From: Erythrocercus mccallii
Taxonomy: Eukaryota; Chordata; Aves; Passeriformes; Dicruridae
Reading direction: 5' to 3'
Assembly (NCBI GenBank): GCA_013397435.1
Contig: VZRG01000197.1
Span: 372,001 to 436,000 of the forward strand
DNA: 64,000 bases
In this document: positions 13,244 to 24,600 of the stretch, one piece after another
Layout of the letters: each line of letters starts with the position of its first letter
Numbering within the stretch: position 1 is the first letter of the stretch
The notes under the pieces: model-generated
What the model was told of the DNA's origin: nothing
The model's input: only the letters and a program-made list of their open reading frames with translations
Database searches by the model: none
Position numbers and translations under genes: made by a program

Positions 13244-13470
13244 ATCACATAGAATCACAGAATGTGATAGGTTAGAAGGGTCATCTGATCTAACCTCCCT
13301 GATCAAGTCAGGTCATCCTAAAGTACATTGGACAGGATTGTGTCCAGACTGTTCTTGAATATCCCCAGTGAATGAAACTCCACAGCCTCTCTGCCTAGTG
13401 CACAGTTACTCGCACAGTAAAGACATTATTCCTCGTATTCAGGTAACCTTTCAGTCCCCTCCTGTCTTCG
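13244..13470 (-). mobile_element. CR1 LINE 3' end (5'-truncated)
   Basis: On the minus strand the element ends in two tandem 8-base units, ATTCTGTG (13256-13263) and ATTCTATG (13248-13255). This is the diagnostic 3' terminus of CR1 elements. Next to them is the conserved gaagggtcatctgatctaac-type segment of the CR1 3' UTR, seen on the plus strand from about 13275. Similarity fades past about 13470, consistent with 5' truncation. It is not coding. Confidence 0.88.
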
Positions 13471-14820
13471 ATAAATGCTGGTTTTCATGTGCTCATGTTC
13501 CCTGAAATTTGAAATTTTCCACCTTCCCCTGACTGAAATGCATTTCAGTCCTAAGTTCTTTCATTCTCTCTGGGTCACTGTGTATCACAGTTCTGTGCAT
13601 TAATAAGGCTCACACTCCTGTTGTGCCTCTCTGCAGCTGGGAACAGATGATCTGCTTGCAGAAGTATCTGTCCTCCTTCCTCATTCAGCCTCTCTGATTG
13701 GCACCTGACATAAGCAGTCTAGATGAGATATAAAAGAAAAGGCTCTGTCCTCAATAGCCTCCTAGTGTTTTTAATAAATGTTAGGTGGACCTTACTGTTT
13801 TACCAAGAGTAGGTAAGAAGTAAAACTATCCTAACTCCATGGGTAGTGCTGCTTGCCAACCATTTCAAACAGGTAAGGAAACGCTGTGCAGGTGTTTTGT
13901 AATAACAGTCTGGCACTGGAAAAAGGAAGTCAGGGGAGGCACCTCCACCTCACACCAACTTACTGCTCTCCTACTCTGTCACTGCCATCAGGGAGAAGAT
14001 GCACGAATTTGAAAGGAAAAACACAGCTTAACTGCTCAATTTTTTTCTCTGGTAGCTGCTCCAGAGAAGAAGCCTAAGGACAGGTTTTAAAACCAGCAGG
14101 TGTTTTCTCTCCTATTTTAGTATACTGGCAAAAATTATGATACACACAATAGAAAAGAATCAACCTTATGGGTGGTAGAATCAAAGAAATGTAATTATTT
14201 ATCCTCTTGCAAAATAAGCAAAACTGGTAGAATATGCTTTGCATATTTTCAGTCAGGTTTCTTATCTGAAAGAGTACATTGCACATCCAAGCACACACTG
14301 GTTTTGAGTTACAAGAAATATTACTTAACAAAGAAAAGCTTGCACTAGGTAATTACAAGGCTTTTCATTAAACCCAGAAAAATGAAAGGATAACACTAAA
14401 TTATTAGAGCCATTTCCATTAATCCTTAAAAACAAAATTGAAATAATTAATTTTTATTCTTAGATCATAAATTCTCTCTACACATCCTACTACCAGCAAA
14501 AGTTATAATAAAGGTCTGCTAACAAACAATAATAGGCATTGATTCAGAGCTGTATTAAACCCCACTAATCAAACCACCTTTGTAAGAATTTTACTCTTAC
14601 TATTACTTGTGAAGACTAAATGTATCTGCTCTGGATTAATAACATTTTTATTAGTGTTTTTAAGAAAGTGATCTCAGAAGAACCACTTTAGTAACAGTAT
14701 CTAATAATCAAATGCTTAGGACAGCAAGAGGAAAAATGGTAATATTATGTCTACCAGTAAAGCAGAACAATCCAAACACTCATCTCCTCAGATGGAATGG
14801 CTTCTAATTTGGAAGAGATT

Positions 14821-14876
14821 TATTATTTTATTTTTTATTTTATTTTATCTTATTTTATTTTATTTTTTTATTTTAT
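14821..14876 (+). repeat. (TTTTA)n pentanucleotide microsatellite
   Basis: About eleven units of TTTTA/ATTTT with length variants (TTTTTA, ATCTT) over 56 bases. It is a simple sequence and likely to vary in length between individuals. Confidence 0.92.
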
Positions 14877-16462
14877 TGATACATCTGATATAGGATTACA
14901 TTTTAATCATCTATGGTCTGCCCACAGATGAAATGTTGTGACATTTAGAACACATTTTTTATTTATTTAATATGTTCCAGTATCATCTATCACTGCATGT
15001 CTAGGGTAAAGAAAACAACTGCAATCATTTCAAGACAGTTGGAGACCCATGCAATTGCAACCAAAGGTATTAGAGAAATTATGAAACCAAATGTCATAGT
15101 GTTTCTTTGTGGGATGAAACAGGGATTTCTTTTTCTTATTTTTTTAATGTTTTGCCCTTTTATTGGCCGAGGGAAGCAAAAAGACATTACAGACTAAGGC
15201 AAACTTTCACTCTGAGATATCAGATCACATTTAATGTTTTAAAGAGGTATATTGAAAGGAGAAATACCTTTACTAACTGCAAATGTTGGACTAGAGGAAA
15301 GGTTTCTAAGTTTAAACAGTGAAGGCTTTTCCTTGCTGATCTGGACACACTGCAACTGTGGACTGCAAATATAGCTATAACATTTACTTCTGTTCTCCAG
15401 AGCAAACTATGACAAATTCTGCTCCTTCTGCACTTTGCAGATCAACTCTATAGTGAAGTCTAATTAGAACCATACTACATCAACTTCAGATATGACTTAA
15501 ACATTGTTACACTGAGAGGTTAAAGACACTGAAACAGAGAGCATGCCAGCTTAATGAAAGAATAATTTATTTTTTACCACTTAATAATGTCCAAAGCAGA
15601 CTGCTAAGGCAGACTATTCTTATGAAACATTACAAGGGAAATTTAAAAACATTCTAAAAACATGCTACCCTTTACTGACCTGAGCAGCTGGCTGAAGCTC
15701 AGGGCCTTGCTGACTGCTTTGGTCAGGAGAGATGTCTGCTTTAGACATAATCCTCAGTGTGTGCTCTATCACCTCAATTTTTTTTCTCTTAAGAACAAAA
15801 ACACTTGAACATGGATTCAGAGAGAAAGAGAGGGTACACAGCAGAACAGGACACCTTGCAGAGTAAATTACTGGTAAGCAGTCTTTCCACTTCCTTCATC
15901 TGTTTGTGCACATATACATATTCATGTGAGTTACTTCAGGCAATACATTTTCCTTTACACGGGAAAAGAGAAGGCCAAAATATGACATCATGGGAAGGAG
16001 AGTTGGGTTCTTTATTTCACATTTGCAGGCCCACTATCCTGCAGCCAGCTGGGCTGTTGGATGGGGAGGGAGCTGGTTTACAGCCCTCATTAGCTTCTCT
16101 GGGTGATCATGTTCCCTTTGAGAACAGTGACATAGGTATGAAGTACCAACAGGGTTGGCAGGAGGATAATGCAAGTGTTTCTCTCCTTGCATTGTCACTT
16201 GACAAATTCTTTGTGAGCAGCCCAACCCCTGTTGAACTAAGGTGAGTGCTCAGCTCAGACCATGACAGTAGCCAGGTGCTTCAGTGGCATCTTGACATGG
16301 AGACAGGCAGAATTTCTGCATGGTTACAACTGTGGTCAAAAACCTGTTCATTGCCTTTAGGCCAGCTGCATTTAATGTTGTCTACAGGAGCACCAGGAAG
16401 ACAGAACATTGATAAACAGAACATCAATTTCTTTGTCTAGAAGCAGAGGGAAGTTCTGAAGT

Positions 16463-16487
<25 letters not shown>
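16463..16487 (+). repeat. Poly-A tract of 25 bases
   Basis: Twenty-five uninterrupted A residues between gt and gtaaatggtg. It could be the tail of a retrocopy inserted on the plus strand, since the longest open frame of the window (15805-16245, 146 residues, not recognised) lies upstream. However, no AATAAA precedes it and I could not find a target-site duplication, so it may be only a homopolymer. Confidence 0.9.
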
Positions 16488-16494
<7 letters not shown>

Positions 16495-17536
16495 GTGATA
16501 TGGTGATCTTATTCAGAGATATTTAAGAGCTGAATAGATTACTACTATAAATCTTAAAAGAGATTAAGTTCAATAAGTACCACCAGATGCTTCTTTCCTC
16601 CATCAATGAAAATGGCATGACTGTGCATACTCTAAAATTTTCCAAAGTAGGAAAAACTTTAAGGAAGTGTGCAGATATCTGTAACTTTTGGTGAACTGTC
16701 CTTTCTACCAATAAAAATCTTTAAACCCAACAAAATTCATGGAGCCAAATCCTGAAGCATGTTGTCTAGTAAGTGAACAAACAGTATGCTCAGAGAGCCT
16801 CAAAGATGGCTCCAAAATAACTAGCTCCAGTCAGAAATTTCTGTGTTGGCAGTGCTGCTGTGCCGTCCATCTAAAGTTTTGGATTTGTGCCTGTTCAAAA
16901 TCTTTGTGCTTCACATTAATTTTCCTTTTCCCCTTCAGTTACATTCTCTCAGCATGTTTCTGTAGCTTAATTTAACACATATGCTGAATAATTAATACTT
17001 TTAACTGAACTAAACAACTCTTTGTCCCCCCCAGATAACTGAGTGTTGAGTGCATCAAGAAAATAATAATTCAGAAATGAAATGTATCCAATTTCTCCAT
17101 AATCTTCTAATGTTAAGCAACGGATCAGAATGATGCTCAGTAAACAGCTGCTAACTTAGGTACTTGGATGATGTGCATTGCTTCCAGCCTACCAAGCCCC
17201 CAGTAGAAGGCAGGATCTGATAATAAACACAAGACTCTGGCTGAACCAGAACAATTGGAGAACTCGGCTCAACAATCTAAATGTGTTTTATTTGTGAAAT
17301 CTGTGATTCCAGAAGCTGAAATTACATCATGGTAATATGGGATCTCACCCAAGCCATCATCACACATCAGCTCCATTTCATTTTCCTCTCCAGCACTGTT
17401 CTGGTGATTACAGACCTTCTGACAAGTAAGATTAGGAATAAGTTTTCTCCTGTGATGAAGATTCAGAGCTTTCAAGTCAAGATCCTGCACCAAAAGGTGC
17501 AGTGAACACCAAGAGCAGACTGCCTAGGCACATAGG

Positions 17537-18118
17537 TGTCGGAACCCAGGACATTCCTCTGACTGACTGCCCTGGAAGGTTTGAGATCCTGGCAGGGGAT
17601 CCAACCCCCCTGCACAGAGCTCAGGGAGAGACACTGTCTTTGATCTCAGTCCATGAGAGAGCTTTGGGCTTGCAAAAAGAATTACAGACCACAAGAGTGT
17701 AATAAAGAATGACAGTTAGTAATAGTAGTTAAGTAATCATGGGGTGCAAATGTAGAATATTGGGGATTTTAGGATGGAGTCAGAAGAGACAACATGGAGG
17801 ATCAGTGTGTGGTCCTTGTCCTTTTGTCCTTCTTGTCATCCATTTTCTGCTGTGATGGTGGCACTTTTGGATTGGATTAGAAGTTGACTGTCTAACATAG
17901 GTGATAGGTATTGGTATTTAATTGTAAATAGGAAATACGTACTATCTAGTATAAAAGTTAAGCACTGCCTTGCAGCGGGGCAGTCAGGAGCTGACCTCAC
18001 TGCTGTGAAGACCTCGCAAGGCAGAAAGAAAAATGTAACAAGATAAGGAAAAATAAACAACCTTGAACAAGAAAGCTGACAGATTCCTGACCTTTCTTCT
18101 GATGCAGGGCTTGGGAAA
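17537..18118 (+). mobile_element. Probable solo LTR of an endogenous retrovirus
   Basis: The element appears to begin TGTCGGAACCCAGG at 17537. It carries LTR control signals in the expected order: a TATA box (TATAAAAG, 17950-17957), then a GC-richer region, then an AATAAA polyadenylation signal (18052-18057) about 100 bases downstream. The ttctgctgtgatggtggcac segment (from 17846) and the GGCAGAAAGAAAAA segment before the AATAAA resemble a bird LTR I recognise. No internal viral region follows, so it is probably a solo LTR. The 3' edge and the terminal CA are uncertain, and no duplication of flanking bases was confirmed. Confidence 0.6.
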
Positions 18119-19114
18119 GGACTGTCTATCTAAAATATTGGGATCTACCAGCAGAAGAATTCCCACACATAGGCATGTCCTTTTTGCCTGACTGATGGGA
18201 TTGAAGATCTCTGAATTTGCTGTGCTAGCCACTAAAATCAACAATGTATTTATTGTATAGCAACAAAGCACAGAACATGATAATCAACTGTGTTTCAGAG
18301 TACAACCATCACCCCCAGAGATGATTTGATTTGGTCCAACATAATTCACAGAGCAGAAAATCTAAGTGAGAAAATACAGGGTGCTTCTGCAGAAAACTTT
18401 GAATTGGAAACACTGACAGACACATCCATGCACATGAACACCTCGAATGAGGCTGAATTACAGTAACTGTGAGCTGCTGCTGCATAACAGATATTGACTA
18501 GGGAGCTTCCATTCCAGTTGATGCTTTACTTTTCTTGCAGGATTATTGATTTGTGATACTTTCTCAGTGAAAGCAGCAAAATCTTCTCTTCAATCCAAGC
18601 ACTGAAAAACTAATGTGGTTGCTTGACACTGAATCATAAAAGCACGCAAATTGACATAAAGGCAGATGAGTCCCCAACTCAAGCAGATGAATGCCCCACT
18701 CCTAGATACCTCAGAAAATATTCCCTCTTACTTTAATATAGTTAACTGGCCTGCTTTCAGTCTTTTATTGGATGTACTTTATCTGGCTCCAATTACAAAA
18801 CTCATCTTGTTCTTCCTCCCCAAAGATAAAAGCTAAGGTTTCCTGGTAACTTAATTATAAACAGTTTTGAGTAAGAAGAATGAACACTAATGGAGAATGT
18901 ATAAGTACATCTGAAGCTTTTAATAGACTAAATGTGAATACAGTGAATATGATTAATTAGAGAAGTCTAGTGAGAATTTTAGTATGCTTTTGGCACAAAA
19001 ATATCCAGCTAAGCTGCAAATTCTGTGTGAAGATGTTTTCCCCTTTGACAAAAGCACACAGGTGTGGCACAGCAATTAGTTCCAATACCAAGTTCCAAAG
19101 TGTGTCTAAACAGG

Positions 19115-19160
19115 GATATATATAGATATAGATATAGATATAGATATAGATGATATAGAT
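19115..19160 (+). repeat. (GATATA)n microsatellite
   Basis: Around seven GATATA units with one interruption (GATGATATAGAT) near the end. It is a simple tandem repeat. Confidence 0.93.
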
Positions 19161-20254
19161 AATGAATTAATTTTTCCCGTCACTTCTTTTGCACTGCTAT
19201 AATTCTGTTATGTTCCACACAATTTAGGACTTTTTCTGATGTTGTTAATTAACATTCTAAAATCATCCAACCTTTATAAAAGGTCACAAATTTCTGTGAG
19301 CTACCTCTGATAGGTTCATTGTTCAAATAAAATATACCAACTGTATAAGCACAATTCAGCATTCACATATGAGCACTGATACATTCAAAATAAAATCTGC
19401 TACTTGCAGCTGACCAAATGTTCTGAAGCTAGAAGGATTTATATTTGTATTTAATTTCCAGCCTGAGAATAATCCCATCATAACATGAAATGTACTGTAG
19501 GAATAGTGACTGTTGTGTCACATAACATGCATTATGAGATTTTTTTTTCTTCTGAAACAGGCATGGGCAAACTGTAATATACATAATTTCACACTTCATG
19601 TTTAACAATATTTTTCATTTTAGAAGAAAGTACTTCCTTTTTTTGTAATTAACAAAATGGCAATTTGGTCTATCACATCTCAGGAATACCTATCTGTATG
19701 CAGCTTCTCCCAGCTGGAAATCCTCATCATGTGATTAGCATCCATGACACAAAATCGACTGCTAAGCACAAATTTATTATATGTTTTGTAAACTATTCTC
19801 TATCCTTTGGCTATAGTAAGTATCAAAAATGTCAGTCTGCCACCTAAGCAGCTTGAAAGCCAAACTTTTTCGCTTGTCAAGGCTGGGACCTGCAGGGAAA
19901 GCCAGGAGAATTCAATCATTCTAAACTGTTTATTTTCTGCCTTAGGTTTTTGAAGTACACAGAAAAGAGTGTTCAATGCAAGCTGCTGCTCAAAACTGTC
20001 TCAGCTTTGCCATGTAAGAGCACTGTATGTGCATCTCATCCCCATGCCTGCAAAAATGACATATATTTAAGGGCATATCTACAAACTTCAGCTATATTAA
20101 CTAAATTCCATAATACTTTTACTAGTAAAATAATATATAAAAAGGCAAAATAACTTAAAAGTTAAATAAACAATACTCTAGAATGGAATTTCAATACCAT
20201 GAATGTGACAAAAATAAGTTAAAAAGATGAGTCTCACAGTCCACTAACACTCAC

Positions 20255-20468
20255 CATTCAGCCACTTGGAGTTGTACTGGGCAGTTCGGAGAGGAGGAAG
20301 GGCCCCCAGACTTCGATAAATAGCAGGATCTCTTCCTGGAAAATCCATGGCTGTAGCAGCATACAATTCTCCACTGGAAGTGAGAAGAGCAGTAGAATTG
20401 TGCTGGGGACTGTAGGGACAACGAGCCATGCCACTGATTTGGTCATGTATCTCTGCCAAGTTGCTTAA
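20255..20468 (-). CDS. SEMA5A: SEMA5A internal coding exon (GRDPAIYRS blade)
   Basis: A 214-base exon: 71 codons plus one base, so the donor is phase 1. The acceptor is ...cttttacag above 20468 and the donor gtgagtgtt lies below 20255. It starts LSNLAEIHDQ and ends NSKWLN, with the final G completing a Glu codon in the next exon. Sema-domain landmarks are MARCPYSPQHNSTAL (residues 14-28, including an NST sequon), ELYAATAMDFPGRDPAIYRS (residues 34-53) and TAQYNSKWLN (62-71). These are typical of blades 2-3 of the seven-bladed propeller. In mammals I recall NLTEIH where NLAEIH stands here, which would remove one glycosylation sequon; that comparison is from memory. Only 1.1 kb of intron separates it from the preceding exon. 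Confidence 0.96.
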
Positions 20469-21592
20469 CTGTAAAAGAATTAGACGAAGGAATTTAAATT
20501 ACCTGAAAATTATCATTTCAGTCAAGGTGCATCAGTGTGAACAAAATCCTATGACCAACACCCCTTCTCTACTTTATTATTGTACAATAGAGATAAGCCA
20601 ATCAATTTGAAATTTTCTCATATAGAAAATCTTCTTGTAACGTTGTCAGATCTCACTTTTGCCATTTTGATATGTAAAAGTAAAGTCATTATTCATCATG
20701 CCTAAATGTTTTCTATTAGAAGGGGCTCAAAAATTACCTCTGCAAAGATTGCTATTATGAAAAATAAAACCAAATCAGACTGCCAGAATCAATAAGGCAT
20801 CCACCATAGTAGACAACAACAAAAAATCTATTATTTGTTTTGTTGGTGTGTTTTTGGAAAAAATCTCACATGAAAAATGAGAGTAACAAAAGGAGCTTTC
20901 AAACTAAGCAGAACAATCTCTGATTTAGTAACCCAAACACTTTCAGCCATTAACCACAGGATGATGTTAATATGCTATTTGAAAATAAAGGTGCAATGGG
21001 TTTAAATACAATAAATCTGCCAATGAGTTTTTTAATAATACAGCTATTCTTTGTATTTAAGTGTTTTTCCCCTCCTGAATCCAATAGGCAGCCTAGTTCA
21101 AACAGTGACATTTTGATACTTATGACTATTACTGATGCTACAATTAGGCTCTTTTTGACACAGAATGACAGATCTTAGTCAAGATTTCTCATTCTCACCA
21201 GTCAGAAATCACTAATACAGGTACTCTCATTTCTCCAGAATGACATATGCACAGCATGCAGCTACACAACCACATTTGATAACAAAACCTATTGATGCCA
21301 ATCAAATCTGACAGTGGTAGAAGTCTTATAAACATCCAAGGTTCATAAAAATTGGCATGTAGGAGGAACTGAGCTGCTCAGAGCTGTGTCTCCCACAGCT
21401 GAGGAAAAGACTGCAAAAAAGAGATTGGTGAGCTCTGCTATTTGCCCTGCCACCAGCTAAATCAGCCTTTTACACATCAGCTCACCCATCAATACACAAA
21501 TAGCCAGTTCTCAGCCACAACATGCTCTGCCTTTTAATCTGCTGGCTCACAACAGGGATTCCAGCTTGTGGGGCAAAACATTCAACTCTTAC
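20469..21592 (-). other. SEMA5A: SEMA5A intron, 1.1 kb
   Basis: A short phase 0 intron with gtaaga donor and tttacag acceptor. I see no repeat or embedded gene in it. Confidence 0.88.
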
Positions 21593-21691
21593 CGTGCGAT
21601 TGGTGCAGATGGGAGTGAATGCGTTGGTTCCACAGGTGAAGAGATGGTTGCCTCCAACAAGAAGTACCCGAATATAGTTCTGGCATTCCTC
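21593..21691 (-). CDS. SEMA5A: SEMA5A internal coding exon with the CGTNAF motif
   Basis: A 99-base exon of 33 codons, phase 0 at both ends, running from EECQNYIRVLL to PICTNRT. The acceptor is ...gtgtggcag above 21691 and the donor is gtaagagttg below 21593. It carries two semaphorin hallmarks: the EC-NYIRVL strand at residues 1-11 and LFTCGTNAFTP at residues 18-27. Cys at positions 3, 20 and 29 are expected to take part in propeller disulfides. The terminal NRT is an N-glycosylation sequon, completed within this exon. The open frame continues past both splice sites into intron, so the exon limits were set by the splice signals and by family alignment rather than by the frame. It lies 5.7 kb downstream of the previous exon. 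Confidence 0.96.
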
Positions 21692-24600
21692 CTGCCACAC
21701 AGAAAAGAAAGAATATATTCAGTGCAGAGTACAGAGGAGGTTAATGACACTTTGCTTTCCATGGTTATTTATCCACGTAGAAAAATTTTAGGTAAACAAG
21801 GCTCACACATACTTGAGTTAGCAATCACAATATGCAGATTTCTTATTCACATACATGCATTCACACACACACATCAACCTTTCTGAAAAGTTCTTAATAG
21901 GCTAACAATAAACCTCTCTAATACTCAAGATTTCCTCTCTGGATATATTTCAAAGGTTTAGCTAAATTTTGAACTGATAGTTCAGATAGATGATCTGATA
22001 GATGCCAACAAATAATATAGCACTGTCTCAGGAGATCAGATGTTGACTTCAAAGACAGATTAGGAAGGAAGTTGTGAGGAAAACGGGAAAGAACAGGTTG
22101 TCAGTAACAAAAATATAGTGAGAATAGTAAAATTCTTGAGATGTTCAAATGCAGATTTGTTAACACTAATTTCATAATTTACCCTATGTGTTTTACTAGA
22201 AGCATCTCCTTTCCTCTTAATTCAAAGTTTCTCAAAAAAATGTCATTACAAAATACAAAGATTATCCCCTGAGGGATAATTTGACATTGTCTTTACCCCA
22301 TTAGGATGGGTGAAGTTCATGATGTTCATGTCTCTCATTTCAGGAGCTAGAAATCCACAGCAATTTCTGCTGTTAATTCAGACAGAAAGTTTTGTCCTGC
22401 AATACTAAAAATCTCCCAGAACTATATGAGGAAAAATTCAAACACGTCTCTTGAAAAAAATCAATGTTCATATCCAATAAAATGATCAACAATATGTTTA
22501 GAGAAAACAAAGTTTCCTGGAAAATTACATTTGAATGCTCTCTAGCATTTACCACAAGGTAAGTCTCATAAGAAGTCTGAAAAAAACCTTGTGAAAATAC
22601 AGTTATGGAATTCTAGCTGATATTAAGTGAAATCATGTAAGTAAATCCATACAACAGTAATAGCACAGAAGTCCCGTTATCTGGTCTACAGTTATTTTAA
22701 ATGGATTACTTGTTTATCTTGAAAATAGACTCTCATCCTGGAAGACAACAAATATAATCCTGAATAAATTGAACAGGCACAAAATAGACTGCAAAAGAAA
22801 ATGGGGAAAATACTTTAAAGGTCTCTCAGAAAACTTTTAGAATTTATTTTCTATGCCTTTCCTCATAAAAGTCAAGTTAAAAATAAACTCAAAAAATCCT
22901 GTAAAAACTCAGGAAAGAAACTATCTCTTGGAAAAACTACCTCTCAAACCCACATTTGCATTAGTTTCTCATGAAGAAGTAGCTTTTAAATGATTCTCTT
23001 TGAGCCTTTAAGGGAAAGGGACAAACAACTTAGAAGTAACATTTGATTCCTATTGGGTAAAAATTACAAAGTTTTTATACTGAACCTCATAAAACTGTCA
23101 TCTTAATATTCTTTAAAGCATGAAGAAGCTAATGAACAACCATATAACCAAGTTGGGCAATGCAACAAACCATTAAAAAAGTAGTTATTTCACAACTTGG
23201 CAGTGTTGGTAGTTTTGATAGTTTCCTTGTATCAGACTGTTTTAACTCCATCACCAAAAAAACCCCAAAAAACTAGAAGGCAACTTTTTGGGGAATTGTT
23301 TTTTTATTTTTTTCATTGGAAGAGTGCTCAAGGAGGTTCACAGAATGTAAGACAGTAATTTATTCATTGTTCTGTTTCCATTCTGCCCTTTGCAACAAGG
23401 CATGGAATGTACGTGTAGGAAAAATAAGTGGGTTCTGACATTACAATCAATCCAACCTCTCCTCTTCATATTCCAGAGCTCCCTGAAAAAGTGTCATTTC
23501 CAAATTATTTGCACGCTGATCACCCACTCATTTTGTTCAAAAATAAGGCTAATTTCTTAAACTCTGACATTCTTGGGAATCACAAGATTCTTCCTTTAAT
23601 GTTCCCAAGTCGTGCGCCAACTTGACAACAATCCACACTGCAACAGGGAAAATAATGGAATTTTTGTTGGGAACACAGCACAAAGAATGGAAAATGAAAG
23701 AATAACTTTTTTTAATCAGCTGCTTTTAATTTGAAAAATATCTAAATTAATGTAAAAGAAAATTTTTAAAAATTGGTTGTGAATAAAATTATTACCACCC
23801 AAAAATATGTTGAAAAAGGACTTCATTTTTTAGTCACTTGTACAGAGATACTTTTCAAGCTCTAAAGTAAAGTTTGGCTGTTCTGGTTCACTTCTGACAC
23901 ATGCAAAAATGAGACATATGTTGTAGAAGTGGCAAAGGACTTCAAACCAAAGGATTTTTTAGGTCAGGGATGGTGTTAGGTTTGGTAGCCATCTTTTATG
24001 TAGTCTTATTCTCCAGTTCATCTTTACCTCTATGTCACATACTTTCCTATTTGCCTATAATAATGTATCTGAAATAAAGAAATACATTTAGGAAGTACTT
24101 TCTACTTTTGTATCAGGATATCTGAAACAGAATACAACTATTAGAAACAATTCAGCAGCCAAGAAGGTTAGGTTGTTATTTAAGACTACCTTGACAGTCC
24201 AAGGTCAATCTGACTGCAAAATAATTACACTCTTGCGGCAATATTTCTTGTATAGGTTAACATTTTAAACGTATCTGCATTTAATTCTTAAATATTTTTA
24301 TTCAAGTTTCAGATAATAACACACCCAGCCATTAGAATCTTAAATAAACAAGAGATGGGACTTAATTTCAATCTGCATTATTATTTTTAACCTCTCTTTG
24401 GTTTATGCATTCTCAACAAGTGCATTTATATCTTTTCTTTCTAACATTCCCTACCACAAGGGTCAGTATGAATAGACAAATTTATTCTCTTAATTGTGTC
24501 TGGTGCTTTAGACTTCTACATGTTAATGCATGCTGGCCACAAGGATATAATTTTGCATGGCTCACTCTCGGAACCACTAGCTATTTTTGGCAAAAGCTTA

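Larger units (their letters stand above)
6584..20254 (-). other. SEMA5A: SEMA5A intron, 13.7 kb, rich in retroelement remnants
   Basis: A complete phase 1 intron with gtgagt donor and ttttcag acceptor. It contains an ERV-L-like LTR remnant (6786-6985), a GC-rich LTR-like element (about 12150-13100), a CR1 3' end (13244-13470), a TTTTA array (14821-14876), a 25-base poly-A (16463-16487), a second LTR type (17537-18118) and a GATATA array (19115-19160). The stretches 6986-12149, 13471-14820 and 14877-16462 show nothing I can name. All the LTRs read on the plus strand, antisense to the gene, as is usual for intronic LTRs that persist. Confidence 0.85.
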
